Shown here: positions 7,857-16,921 of the stretch, one piece after another
Position numbering within the stretch: position 1 is the first letter of the stretch
Layout of the letters: every line of letters begins with the position of its first letter
Source of the DNA: Candidatus Neomicrothrix sp. UBA6944
GTDB lineage: Bacteria > Actinomycetota > Acidimicrobiia > Acidimicrobiales > Poriferisodalaceae
DNA length: 44,448 bases
Assembly: GCA_002448715.1 (NCBI GenBank)
Contig: DJZU01000022.1
Span: 1 to 44,448, forward strand
Direction: 5' to 3'
Notes under the pieces: model-generated
Database searches by the model: none
What the model saw: the letters and a program-made list of their open reading frames with translations, nothing else
Told to the model about the DNA's origin: nothing
Made by a program: the position numbers and the translations under genes

Positions 7857-8819
7857 TTATTCATCGCTTAGATTGATCTCCCAAAGGACTTGATCAAGAC
7901 AGTCGCCAGCCGACATAGCCGGAAAGTTACAAGGACGTTCTGGAGAAACTGTTGAAGGAATAGGAGACAGGATTGTCCAGGGCGTGGGATGACAGAACTG
8001 GACAACGCTCAGCCGCCCTTCGGACTGATCCGTGTCCGCCACGACCCGGTGCCAACCAACGGGCACAAGTCCGTTCGTCAATCGTTCAAGCATGATGCCG
8101 GTATTGATGATTACATGCCCGTCAGGCGGTTCAGCATCAACCCATTTGTTGTCGACCTTCACCTGAAGACCCCGTGCAGTAGCACGAGGAAGAGCGGTAA
8201 TCAGATTGATGTCCCCATGTTCCTCCGCCCACACATGACCTTCGTTGCCGCCGCTAGGGGCTTCGCCCATCGGCGGGTAACGAATTGCTCTCGTGAGGTG
8301 AGAGCCGTGTCGCAGCATCGTGTCGAAATAGTTTTCATTTGCACCGACACCAGTAGCAATTATTCTCAAAAAACGAGTCTGGAGTTCAACTAGGCATTCA
8401 TGGAAATGAGTCAAGATTTCTGCAGCGTTAGAAATGTGTTGAGATGGAAAAATTGGATCACCGTAGCGATGAGGGTAACGATCTCTTAACGGATGACCTG
8501 GAGGTAACGGTGTTCCCCAGTTCAACATCTCTTTCCAATCCGGAGTGTTGGAAATCGCGGCGGTTTCAACCAAAAGGCCTGTATACCCCGTTTGGCCTCT
8601 GGCTCCAGAAGCCACATATTGTTCTTTGCTCTTGCTGGGAAGGGCGAAAAATTCTGAGAGCACATCGTAAGTTTCGTCGAGCATGTCTTCAGAAAGGTCA
8701 TGTTTGGTGTACACAAACCCAGTACTCAGACTTCGCATCACTCCATCGACGGTTGCGATACGGTCCTTGGCGCTCCCGCGTTCAAAGGCGAGAAGATCAA
8801 CGTCGAGAATGTCAGTCAT
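7857..8819 (-). CDS. 2-oxoglutarate/Fe(II)-dependent dioxygenase (isopenicillin N synthase-like family)
   Basis: This 320-residue non-heme iron oxygenase has an N-terminal DIOX_N-type region. Its 2-His-1-Asp metal site is complete: H201 and D203 in EEHGDINLITAL, and H257 in PVGWHRVV. The 2-oxoglutarate-binding pair R269/S271 is in EGRLSVVQF. It would couple 2-oxoglutarate decarboxylation to oxidation of an unknown small substrate. It is the last gene of the long minus-strand block, 26 bases after the nucleotidyltransferase, and is likely cotranscribed with it. Nothing in the neighbourhood identifies the substrate. Confidence 0.87.
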   Translation of the reverse strand: MTDILDVDLLAFERGSAKDRIATVDGVMRSLSTGFVYTKHDLSEDMLDETYDVLSEFFALPSKSKEQYVASGARGQTGYTGLLVETAAISNTPDWKEMLNWGTPLPPGHPLRDRYPHRYGDPIFPSQHISNAAEILTHFHECLVELQTRFLRIIATGVGANENYFDTMLRHGSHLTRAIRYPPMGEAPSGGNEGHVWAEEHGDINLITALPRATARGLQVKVDNKWVDAEPPDGHVIINTGIMLERLTNGLVPVGWHRVVADTDQSEGRLSVVQFCHPTPWTILSPIPSTVSPERPCNFPAMSAGDCLDQVLWEINLSDE

Positions 8820-8845
8820 TAAGTGCCAAGGTATGTGGAATTACC

Positions 8846-9421
8846 TCAGTTGTCAGTCAGTTTTTCAGTTAGCCACCGCTCGTAACGCTCGCTATCAGTC
8901 CATGCGCCAGTAGCGACGTCAAATTCCTGTGCCGGCTGAAGCATCAACGAGGTTGAACCTCCTCGGGCTTCAGAACTAGAAACGAGGCTAAGAGCATCTG
9001 GTATCGGCAGCTCTAGCTCAGCTGGCGTCTCGAATGGTTCTCTGGGAGCAACAGCGACCTTCGGAAGGGTTGAAAGAACTGAGTCCCGTAATTCTGGATT
9101 GTTGTCGTAGAACATCGGATCCTGAATTTGTTGCCACTTGTCAGCTCCCATGATCAGTAGGTCATACCCAAGCGCAATGTCTGCTAGTAGTTGCTTTTCG
9201 GTCACCTTCACTTCGAGCCATTCAAAACCCTCCGCTACCTCGCGTAGGACTTCAACGCGATGTTCAAATAATGGCCGCACAACTTCTTCTTTTGCCAATG
9301 CAATGCGACTAACGGCCCACACAACAGTGTCAACGTTGAAGTGTGCCCTAGCGGCTTCAGAGATGGCTAGGTGAGCAATGGTCGGGGGATTGAAAGATCC
9401 CGGGTAAACAGCTGTTGACAT
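8846..9421 (-). CDS. NadD/CoaD-like nucleotidyltransferase
   Basis: This 191-residue protein opens with the cytidylyltransferase signature AVYPGSFNPPTIAHLAI. The variant HIGH motif is TIAH at residues 14-17. A later SSSEAR segment occupies the place of the usual ISSTxxR phosphate-binding motif. It would transfer an AMP or CMP moiety, as nicotinate-nucleotide or phosphopantetheine adenylyltransferases do. The middle of the protein diverges from housekeeping NadD, so I do not assign that role. It begins one base after the J-domain gene stop, which implies tight coupling with that gene and with selD. Confidence 0.75.
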   Translation of the reverse strand: MSTAVYPGSFNPPTIAHLAISEAARAHFNVDTVVWAVSRIALAKEEVVRPLFEHRVEVLREVAEGFEWLEVKVTEKQLLADIALGYDLLIMGADKWQQIQDPMFYDNNPELRDSVLSTLPKVAVAPREPFETPAELELPIPDALSLVSSSEARGGSTSLMLQPAQEFDVATGAWTDSERYERWLTEKLTDN

Positions 9422-9422
9422 A

Positions 9423-10136
9423 TCAAACGCGTCTACCGGTCAAGGCTTTCAAGATACGGGGATTACCGCCGAGTTGCATCTCAATGTCTCTGCTAATTCC
9501 GTGGGCTAGGTTGTCCCACATCCGATCCAAGAGTTGAGCTTCGCGAATGTTTCGTTGTGACACCTCATTGTCGATGCATGCTCTCAAAAGTTGTTCACAG
9601 CGTTCCTTGACGCCGACCAATGCAACCACCAAGGCCAGATCAAGAGGCGCCGAGCCTGCGCTGCGGGCGAGTTGTGCTTTGGCCTTAACGTCAGTCGCCA
9701 AGTTTCGAACTATAGATTCAGCCAGCTCCGCATAAGTTTCTTGAGGGCATTTGTGTCGAGTGGCGAGAGCTCGAGTGGCGCTTTTTGCCGCTTCGAACCC
9801 GAGACGGGTTGATTGACGATGCAAGCTTTCGAACCAATTGGCCTTGACGTTACGTTGGTTGTCTCTGGGTGGCTGCTGTTTCTCTGGTGTATCAGGAGGA
9901 CGCGTACGCTGCAGGGATTGGTCGTACTTGAATCTTCGGTCTGGATCAGACAGAACAAACCAAGCTCGATTGAGTTGTTGCATTCTTGAAGAGTTGCCAG
10001 CGTTTCGGTCTGGGTGATACCTGAATGCAAGCTTTCGGTACACCCTCTTTAGTTCTTGCTGAGAGATAGTTGAGACCACTCCGAGCTGTTCATATAACGA
10101 GCCTTGATTTGTGGTTACGGATGAACTGTCGGCCAT
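9423..10136 (-). CDS. J-domain (DnaJ-like) protein
   Basis: This 237-residue protein has a J domain at about residues 12-75. It includes the essential HPD tripeptide (H41-P42-D43) in AFRYHPDRN and the helix IV segment LSDPDRRFKYDQSL. The remaining ~160 residues lack the Gly/Phe linker and zinc-finger repeats of true DnaJ, so this is a specialised Hsp70 co-chaperone rather than the housekeeping one. The C-terminal part is helical-looking and I do not recognise it. The start codon lies three bases after the selD stop, so the two genes are almost certainly translated from one message. Confidence 0.8.
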   Translation of the reverse strand: MADSSSVTTNQGSLYEQLGVVSTISQQELKRVYRKLAFRYHPDRNAGNSSRMQQLNRAWFVLSDPDRRFKYDQSLQRTRPPDTPEKQQPPRDNQRNVKANWFESLHRQSTRLGFEAAKSATRALATRHKCPQETYAELAESIVRNLATDVKAKAQLARSAGSAPLDLALVVALVGVKERCEQLLRACIDNEVSQRNIREAQLLDRMWDNLAHGISRDIEMQLGGNPRILKALTGRRV

Positions 10137-10139
10137 GGT

Positions 10140-11198
10140 TCAGTTTCTAAGGTTTATTTGTCCTGGATTGTCGCTTTCAAGCCCGCCGATGACTGCTGCC
10201 ATATGGCCTCCACTTTGGAGTTCAGCCACTGCTTCCAAAGCCGCAGCCGGGTCGCAAGAAAATAAAAGCCCGCCAGAAGTTTGAGCATCGCACATAATGA
10301 GACGGTCTGTTGATGACCCACCTGACAGGTGAGGCTCCAAATAGTCGAGATTTCTTTCGGTTCCTCCGGCTACAAACCCTTCTTCGACGAGGTCAACTAC
10401 GTCCGGCAATCTAGGCACGGCCTCGGTCTCGACAAATGCGGAAAGCCCACTCGCGGAAACTAACTCATGTAAATGTCCAAGGAGCCCAAACCCAGTGACA
10501 TCAGTCGCGGCCGACGCTTCGGCTCGGAGAGCGGCTTCAGCAGCATCAGCATTCAGTCGTGTCATCTCACGCACACCCACTGTATAGATGTCTTGAAGTC
10601 GACCTCCTTCTTGGATTGCTTCTGGTTCGGAACGTTTTAGAGCAGTAGCGAGCAGACCTGTTCCTAATGGTTTGGTCAAAACCAATGCGTGCCCCTCGCG
10701 TGCACCGCTGTTGGTCAGTGCGGCACTCTCCTCAATTTCACCTACAAGAGACATTCCGTACATCGGTTCGGGTCCATCGACCGTGTGGCCACCTGCTATC
10801 ACCCAACCACCATTGGTCGCCGATTCTTGGCCACCGATGAGTACTTCACTCAAGATCTCTAATGGGAGTTCGTCTCGAGGCCACGCGACCAAATTGAGTG
10901 CAAATAAGGGTGTCCCCCCCATGGCGTAGACGTCGCTTGCCGCGTTAGCCGCTGCGATTTGTCCCCATATGTTGGGGTCGTCAACTATCGGTGTGAAGAA
11001 GTCGGCTGTTGCGACTAGAGCATTACTACCGTGCCGCCGCCAGACGGCTGCATCGTCGTTGTGTTCCGTTCCAACCAAAAGGTCGGGATGTTTTGTAGTT
11101 GGTAAGTGACGCAGCACGTGCGCCAGGTCGCTAGGGCCTAATTTGCAAGCTCAACCAGCACCGTGGCTGTATTGGGTGAGTCGAATCAAACTTGTCAC
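10140..11198 (-). CDS. selD: Selenide, water dikinase with selenocysteine at the catalytic position (selenoprotein SelD)
   Basis: SelD makes selenophosphate from selenide and ATP, the selenium donor for Sec-tRNA and selenouridine. Reading through one in-frame UGA (11151-11153) restores a full 352-residue protein. Its N-terminus reads RLTQYSHGAG-U-ACKLG, with Sec16 at the usual catalytic Cys and K19 as the essential lysine. Downstream, DDAAVW, TADFFTPIVD, AMGGTP, AGGHTVDGPEP, DVTGFGLLGHL, GGTERN and CDAQTSGGLL are all standard SelD motifs. A conventional caller would start at the GTG at 11117 and lose 27 residues including the active site. I choose GTG at 11198. An in-frame TAG lies six codons further upstream, and a TTG three codons later is an alternative. 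The gene ends three bases before the J-domain gene. No SelA, SelB or tRNA-Sec gene is in the window. Confidence 0.93.
11151..11153 (-). other. In-frame UGA selenocysteine codon (Sec16) of selD
   Basis: The UGA is flanked on both sides by unbroken SelD homology (QYSHGAG before, ACKLG after), at the position of the catalytic Cys of other SelD proteins. The downstream RNA is GC-rich. The best hairpin I can draw is a 3-bp GCG/CGC stem with an ACCUGG loop, 20-31 bases after the UGA, with imperfect lower pairing. It lacks a G in the first two loop positions. The SECIS is therefore not convincingly resolved by eye. Confidence 0.88.
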
Positions 11199-11221
11199 AG
11201 CACCAAGGTAGCTCTATCCGG

Positions 11222-12151
11222 CTACTCGGCTGTATATGTGCGCATTGTCTCAAAGAAAATATTCATCCCACGATCACGATCTATGACATAACCAACCCGG
11301 CAGTTCAGCGCCTCATTGCCCCAACCTCTCTCGTCTACGACTGTCATACCGGTGGTGTGTCTGCCTTCGGTTTCGACATGAACAGTTCGAGGTTCGAAAG
11401 AGAATATTTCCGGGTGAGTGATCGCAAGGACTGCACATGGATCGTGTAGCGGGACCCGCTGCCCGCTTGTCCGTTTCTGGTAAGAGGAGAGGTAGAACTC
11501 GAAAAGGTCTGCAGCGAATAGCGCCACTGGGTTATTGATCTCGCGCAAGCCAGTGATGGTGTCTTCGTCAATGCCAAATTGCTGTGTCAGGTTTAGCCCA
11601 GCCATTAGGAACCGTTCGAAGCCCGCGTTGAAAACAATCGCTGCCGCATGGGGGTCGGCCCAAACGTTGAATTCAGCTTTAGGTGTGACATTCCCCGCCC
11701 CCGCGCTTCCGCCCATGATTGAAATCCCAGCAACTCGCTGAACAATGTCGGGAGCTTGCTGAACCGCCAAAGCGATGTTGGTGAGGGGGCCAATCGGTAC
11801 AAGCCACACATCGTCGTTATTCCTAATGGTCTCGATAAGAAAGCGCACCCCATCGGAACTTGTAGCGGAACGTGTTATCGCCGGGCGAATTGGCCCGTCC
11901 AGCCCTGTTTTTCCATGAGCCTCTTCAGCATGGCGAGGCGCCAGTAACAGAGGCTTTTCGGCACCAGCGTGTATCTCGACTTCAAGTCCTACTAATTCCG
12001 CTAACAGAAGCGCGTTGTCGGTCGTTAGGTCCAGAGGCGCGTTTCCAGACACTGTGGTGATGCCTAGGATCTCGGTCAGGTGCGCGGCCATCATTATCGC
12101 TACGGCGTCATCGTGTCCGGGATCGCAATCGATAATTACTTTGGGTCTCAT
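11222..12151 (-). CDS. Inosine-uridine preferring nucleoside hydrolase family protein
   Basis: This 309-residue enzyme would cleave the N-glycosidic bond of ribonucleosides to base and ribose. The calcium-binding N-terminal motif IDCDPGHDDA is present, followed by GITTVSGNAPL, VPIGPLTNIALA, MGGSAGAGNVTPKAEFNVWADP and the active-site segment LHDPCAVLAITHPE. Length and motif order are standard. The ATG at 12151 overlaps the TGA of the DinB-like gene (ATGA), which fixes the start. A longer frame upstream would run deep into that gene and is rejected. It ends 23 bases before selD. Confidence 0.9.
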   Translation of the reverse strand: MRPKVIIDCDPGHDDAVAIMMAAHLTEILGITTVSGNAPLDLTTDNALLLAELVGLEVEIHAGAEKPLLLAPRHAEEAHGKTGLDGPIRPAITRSATSSDGVRFLIETIRNNDDVWLVPIGPLTNIALAVQQAPDIVQRVAGISIMGGSAGAGNVTPKAEFNVWADPHAAAIVFNAGFERFLMAGLNLTQQFGIDEDTITGLREINNPVALFAADLFEFYLSSYQKRTSGQRVPLHDPCAVLAITHPEIFSFEPRTVHVETEGRHTTGMTVVDERGWGNEALNCRVGYVIDRDRGMNIFFETMRTYTAE

Positions 12152-12864
12152 AGACGGCTCATTCCCGGCCCGTTTTCGTTTGTTTCTCCCCAATAATGAG
12201 GAAGACGGAGATAGCCAACTCGAGGTAAGTCGACGTTGGGAGCAAGTCCCTGATGGATCTTAAGGCGCTGAATGGTACGGATATGACTAAGCATTTCGTA
12301 GAAAACCATCCATAGAGAGCCTTCAAGGGTATATGTGATCTGCGAGTTGTCTTCCGAACTGGCGGCAGCACCTCGAGGCAAAGTGGTGATGACATACTCC
12401 CAAAATGCTGTTCCGCGCACGGTTTTAATCTCAGACCGAAAGGTCTCTGTGCTTTCCTGTTCTACCAGGCGGGTCAGCCAGTCGATACCCAAACTGAGTT
12501 TGTCTAATAGAGCCGGTATTTCCCAGAAAAGATCCGCATCGAGAAAACGATCCCACTTATTTTCAGGACCCATCTGATGTTCGACCCAGTTGATTGGTTC
12601 GGGGGTGACCTCGTCGGGCCACAGCAGGTGACCAGCTCGTCTCTTAGTAAAAACAAGAGCATCCCAGGCTATGTGCGAGACCTGGCGTCTGCATGACCAC
12701 CACATCCACTCCCTTTCGGGTGAGGCATCGTGAAAATCGAGCTGTTCGTCCGTTAACCCGGCTATTTCCGCCTCAACCCAAGTGACAATATGTGGGTACC
12801 AAGGCATCGCTCCCGAAATTTCCTCTGATGGCATTTCGAGAATGTCAGCACTAGTTAAGGCCAT
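12148..12864 (-). CDS. DinB-like four-helix protein
   Basis: This 238-residue, helix-rich protein has spaced histidines in SHIAWDAL and in LSHIRTIQRLKIHQG, typical of the DinB/YfiT metal-binding four-helix bundle. The family includes thiol-dependent (mycothiol or bacillithiol) S-transferases and many proteins of unknown role. In a mycothiol-making organism a thiol-transferase activity is possible, but sequence alone does not show it. It follows gcvP by 36 bases and overlaps the nucleoside hydrolase start by four bases. The stop is a UGA within ATGA and looks like a normal stop. Confidence 0.6.
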   Translation of the reverse strand: MALTSADILEMPSEEISGAMPWYPHIVTWVEAEIAGLTDEQLDFHDASPEREWMWWSCRRQVSHIAWDALVFTKRRAGHLLWPDEVTPEPINWVEHQMGPENKWDRFLDADLFWEIPALLDKLSLGIDWLTRLVEQESTETFRSEIKTVRGTAFWEYVITTLPRGAAASSEDNSQITYTLEGSLWMVFYEMLSHIRTIQRLKIHQGLAPNVDLPRVGYLRLPHYWGETNENGPGMSRL

Positions 12865-12900
12865 ATTGAAACGCTAGCCGTGAGACGCCCGGTGAAGAGA

Positions 12901-15759
12901 TCAGATTGACAGATCTTCAAACGCCCTAGGGTCGGGGCAACTGCAGACAAGGTTACGGTCGCCGTGTGCGCCATCGATCCTGCTGACAGGGGGCCAATAT
13001 TTATCCAGGCGGATTGAAGCTAGCGGGTAGGCAGCTTGTTCTCTGCTGTAGGGATGCTCCCAATCGCTGGTTGTCACGTCTTCTGCGGTGTGAGGCGAGT
13101 TTCTCAACGGGTTATCGTCAACAGTCCATTCGCCCGATTCAATTTTAGATATCTCTTTTCGTATTGCGATCATGGCGTCGCAGAATCTGTCAATTTCTTC
13201 TTTGGATTCGCTTTCTGTTGGTTCCACCATCAACGTGCCAGCGACTGGGAAAGACATTGTCGGGGCATGAAAGCCGTAATCGATGAGCCTTTTCGCAACA
13301 TCCTCGACACTCACGAGGTCAGAGTGGGAGCGTAAATCCAGAATGCATTCGTGTGCTATCAAGCCATTTTGACCGCGGAATAAAACTGGGTAGCTGTCTT
13401 GGAGTCGGGAGGCAGCATAATTTGCGTTCAAGATTGCGATAGAAGTCGCCTGCCTTAATCCGTCAGGTCCCATCATCGCTATATACATCCAGGGAATCGG
13501 GAGAATCCCAGCGGAGCCCCAAGGAGCCGCAGCTATGGCACCGCTGCCCGAGGCCGGACCGGCTTCGGGAACAAGGGGGTGGTTTGGTAAGAAGGCCGCA
13601 AGGTGCTCTTTTGCCGCTACCGGCCCTATCCCGGGACCGCCACCGCCATGGGGTATGCAAAACGTCTTGTGAAGGTTGAGGTGGCTTACGTCGGCTCCAA
13701 AGGCTCCGGGCGCTGCTAGTCCTACCAAAGCATTGAGATTGGCGCCGTCAATGTAAACCTGGCCGCCCGCCTCGTGCACTAAATGACAAATCTCGCCGAT
13801 ACCTACTTCGAAAACGCCATGGGTAGACGGGTAAGTAACCATGATCGCGGCGAGATCGTCCTTGTGATGAACGACCTTCTCTTTAAGGTCTTGAAGAGAT
13901 ATGTCCCCGTTTTCGGCGCACTCGACAACTACCACACGAAGTCCGGCCATAACTGCCGAAGCAGCGTTTGTTCCATGTGCGGATGAAGGGATGAGACATA
14001 CATCTCGACTCTCTTCGCCGCGTGCTTCGTGGTAGCGCTTAATTGCCAGCAGACCAGCAAATTCCCCCTGCGAACCTGCATTTGGTTGGAGGGAGATTGC
14101 GTCATAGCCGGTGCACTCCAGCAGCCACTCTTCTAAATCTGAAATCAATTCCATGTAGCCCTGAGCCTGATCTAGGGGGGCGAAGGGGTGAATGTCCGAG
14201 AACTCGGCCCAAGTGATTGGCTCCATTTCGCTTGTTGCGTTCAGCTTCATGGTGCAACTGCCGAGTGGGATCATGCCGCGGTCAAGGGCTATGTCCTTAT
14301 CTGATAGACGCCGGATGTACCTCAGCATTTCGGTTTCGGATCTGTAGGTATTGAAAACGGGATGGGTCAGAAAATCCGACGACCGTCTGAGCGGCTCCTT
14401 GATTCCTGATTCTGGAGGAGGTTTCTTGAGATCCTGATCGTGTGCAGAGAAGCATCGCGATAGAGCCTCTAGGACATCCGTGTCGCAGGTTTCATCCAAG
14501 GCAATGGCCACAACATCTGCGCTAATGAGACGAAGGTTGAAACCTTCCTCGAGGGCTCGCGCGACTATGTCAGCGGCTTGACCTGGTACCGAAACCCTCA
14601 GCGTGTCAAAAAAAGAGCCGTTTAAGACTGAGAGGCCGGCCTCCTGCAAGGCGAATGCCAACTTTGATGTCAATTCGTGGACGCGCTCAGCGATTGCGCG
14701 TAAACCGTCGGGCCCGTGCCAGACAGCGTACATTGACGCGATAACCGCTAGGAGTACCTGAGCCGTGCAGATATTACTCGTAGCTTTTTCTCGCCGAATA
14801 TGTTGTTCTCGGGTTTGTAACGCCAGTCGAGCAGCAGGTCTTCCAGCACTGTCGACCGATACTCCCACCAAACGACCAGGAAGAGCTCGCTTGTGGCTTT
14901 CCCTTGCAGCGAGGTAACCAGCGTGGGGCCCACCAAAGCCGAGAGGCACTCCAAAGCGTTGCGAAGTGCCCACTACAAGGTCTGCTCCTAGCTCCCCGGG
15001 TGGGGTGATCAGGCAAAGAGCTAGAAGGTCTGATGCGACGCACAAAAGCCCATCATTGGCATGGAGGCTTTCTGCGACCGGTCGGATATCGCGAATTTCC
15101 CCAGAAGACCCTGGGTACTGAACAAGTGCCCCATAGCACTGGGTGTTGTCTAGATCGCTCCAGGCATCTCCGATCTCCACCTGAATTCCGAGTGCCTGGG
15201 CACGAGTTCGAACAACATCAATGGTTTGGGGATGACAATCGGCGTCGACAAAAAATTTCGCAGCGCCACTTTTTGTCAAGCGCCGCGCCATAGTCATTGC
15301 TTCTGCTGCCGCCGTGCTCTCGTCAAGCAATGAACTGTTAGCAATTTCCATGCCAGTGAGTTCACAAACCATCGTTTGATAATTGAGGAGCGCTTCGAGT
15401 CGGCCCTGGCTTATCTCAGGTTGGTAAGGGGTATAAGCGGTATACCAAGCCGGATTTTCTAACACTCGGCGAACAACTACAGCAGGGGTAACGGTGTTGT
15501 AGTAGCCGAGCCCAATCAAAGATTTAATGGACCTATTCCTTTGAGCTATTTCAGTAATCCGCTTGATTGCGTCAACTTCACTTAGCGAAGCAGGGAGGTT
15601 CAGTGGCTGGGTGCTTCGAATCGCATCTGGCAGAGCTGCATCGCAGAGTGCCTCAAGATCCGCGTACCCAATCGACTCAAGCATGGCTTGAACGTCGTCT
15701 TCGCGGGGACCGATGTGCCGGTCGACAAAACAACTCTCCGGCTTAGAAGCAATGGTCAT
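12901..15759 (-). CDS. gcvP: Glycine dehydrogenase (decarboxylating), P-protein of the glycine cleavage system
   Basis: This 952-residue single-chain P-protein combines the alpha and beta halves of two-subunit P-proteins, which is the normal bacterial full length. It decarboxylates glycine with PLP and passes the aminomethyl group to the lipoyl arm of H-protein. Recognisable parts are the N-terminal FVDRHIGPREDDVQ, the GLGYYNTVTPAVV and YTPYQPEISQGRLEALLN segments, the PLP lysine K698 in LNLHKTFCIPHGGGGPG, and the downstream GSAGILPIPWMYI. It starts six bases after the gcvT stop, under the same glycine riboswitch. No gcvH lies between or after these genes. Confidence 0.97.
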   Translation of the reverse strand: MTIASKPESCFVDRHIGPREDDVQAMLESIGYADLEALCDAALPDAIRSTQPLNLPASLSEVDAIKRITEIAQRNRSIKSLIGLGYYNTVTPAVVVRRVLENPAWYTAYTPYQPEISQGRLEALLNYQTMVCELTGMEIANSSLLDESTAAAEAMTMARRLTKSGAAKFFVDADCHPQTIDVVRTRAQALGIQVEIGDAWSDLDNTQCYGALVQYPGSSGEIRDIRPVAESLHANDGLLCVASDLLALCLITPPGELGADLVVGTSQRFGVPLGFGGPHAGYLAARESHKRALPGRLVGVSVDSAGRPAARLALQTREQHIRREKATSNICTAQVLLAVIASMYAVWHGPDGLRAIAERVHELTSKLAFALQEAGLSVLNGSFFDTLRVSVPGQAADIVARALEEGFNLRLISADVVAIALDETCDTDVLEALSRCFSAHDQDLKKPPPESGIKEPLRRSSDFLTHPVFNTYRSETEMLRYIRRLSDKDIALDRGMIPLGSCTMKLNATSEMEPITWAEFSDIHPFAPLDQAQGYMELISDLEEWLLECTGYDAISLQPNAGSQGEFAGLLAIKRYHEARGEESRDVCLIPSSAHGTNAASAVMAGLRVVVVECAENGDISLQDLKEKVVHHKDDLAAIMVTYPSTHGVFEVGIGEICHLVHEAGGQVYIDGANLNALVGLAAPGAFGADVSHLNLHKTFCIPHGGGGPGIGPVAAKEHLAAFLPNHPLVPEAGPASGSGAIAAAPWGSAGILPIPWMYIAMMGPDGLRQATSIAILNANYAASRLQDSYPVLFRGQNGLIAHECILDLRSHSDLVSVEDVAKRLIDYGFHAPTMSFPVAGTLMVEPTESESKEEIDRFCDAMIAIRKEISKIESGEWTVDDNPLRNSPHTAEDVTTSDWEHPYSREQAAYPLASIRLDKYWPPVSRIDGAHGDRNLVCSCPDPRAFEDLSI

Positions 15760-15765
15760 AAGATC

Positions 15766-16899
15766 TCAATTTCGTTTGTATTTGTGTTGAACAAATGGCA
15801 GAGCAGCTATTTGGCACGGGAATTCCTTATCTCGGGCATGAGCGACAAGACGAGAACTGTCATCTACAACGCCCGCGTTGATGTAGCCCATCGCTACCGG
15901 GGCCTCACAACTGGGTCCAAACCCTCCGCTGGTGACGATGCCCACCTCGAGGCCTTCTTCATCGAACAGAATTGAGCCTTCGCGTATAGGTCTCTTCGTT
16001 AGAGAGGAAATGCCCACCCTTGTGCGCTGAGTGCCGGCAGCGATCTGATCAAGGATGACTTGCGAACCAGCGAAGGCAGCGTCTTCGCGACGTCGCTTCG
16101 GAATAGTCCAAGCGAGCCGAGCTTCGATTGGTGTTGTTGTTTCGTCCAAGTCGTTTCCGTAAAGACAAAGTCCTGCTTCTAGCCGCAAGCTGTCTCGAGC
16201 TCCTAAGCCGCAAAATGTGACTCCGTTGTGCTTCAACAAAGCACTTGCGACATTTAGGGCGTTCTCCGAGTCCACGATAATTTCGAACCCATCTTCCCCG
16301 GTATAACCACTTCGACTTACCTCACAGTCGATACCGTCAATATGGAAGCGACCAGACTGCATGAAGCCGAGTTCTGCGACACCCCGGTGGAATGGGGCAA
16401 GAATGGCCACCGCTTCTGGCCCCTGAAGTGCCAATTGAACCAAATCTTCGCGAAGTGTTATCTCAGAGATCCCAACCAGCGCTGATTGGATATAGGCGAG
16501 ATCCGCATCTGTTCGTGAAGCGTTCAGAACTAAACGAATTCGCGATTCGTTGCGACTGACAATAAAGTCATCGACGACACCACCCTGCTCATTCGTAAAT
16601 AGCGCGTATTGCAGTCTGTCGTTACCGAGATCTGCGATACCAGCAGGACTGATTCGCTCTAGGGCCCGGCTGATGGCGTCTTGTGACTCGCCGTTTCTCG
16701 GGATTAAATCAACTATGCCCATGTGGCTGACGTCAAACAGGCCAGCAGAAGCTCGAGTAGCGAGATGTTCACTGATTACACCATCGAAACTGAGAGGAAG
16801 TTCGAACCCGGCAAAGGGGGCTACTTTCGCGCCGTATTGGGCATAGAGACAATGAAGCGGAGTGCACTTTAGTTTCTGTATGTTCGGAGCTTCATCCAT
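15766..16899 (-). CDS. gcvT: Aminomethyltransferase, T-protein of the glycine cleavage system
   Basis: This 377-residue T-protein takes the aminomethyl group from H-protein and makes methylene-tetrahydrofolate and ammonia. Motifs include APFAGFELPLSF, GLFDVSHMG, the catalytic-Asp loop GGVVDDFIVSR, SRSGYTGEDGFEI (folate site), LEAGLCLYGNDLDE and RVGISSL. The ATG at 16899 is chosen. A TTG three codons upstream is also open and neither has a strong ribosome site. It is the first gene after the tandem glycine riboswitch, so expression should rise when glycine is in excess. gcvP follows after six bases. Confidence 0.95.
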   Translation of the reverse strand: MDEAPNIQKLKCTPLHCLYAQYGAKVAPFAGFELPLSFDGVISEHLATRASAGLFDVSHMGIVDLIPRNGESQDAISRALERISPAGIADLGNDRLQYALFTNEQGGVVDDFIVSRNESRIRLVLNASRTDADLAYIQSALVGISEITLREDLVQLALQGPEAVAILAPFHRGVAELGFMQSGRFHIDGIDCEVSRSGYTGEDGFEIIVDSENALNVASALLKHNGVTFCGLGARDSLRLEAGLCLYGNDLDETTTPIEARLAWTIPKRRREDAAFAGSQVILDQIAAGTQRTRVGISSLTKRPIREGSILFDEEGLEVGIVTSGGFGPSCEAPVAMGYINAGVVDDSSRLVAHARDKEFPCQIAALPFVQHKYKRN

Positions 16900-16921
16900 A
16901 GCAACCAACCCGCGTCAAGTC

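Noticed and set aside
10140..11198. selD as a frameshifted or truncated pseudogene
   Set aside because: Homology is in one frame on both sides of a single UGA at the exact catalytic position. A second Sec-type gene lies nearby, so Sec insertion explains it better.
12148..12151. UGA ending the DinB-like gene as another Sec codon
   Set aside because: The continuation runs in a wrong frame through the well-conserved nucleoside hydrolase. The ATGA overlap is the normal coupling of two genes.
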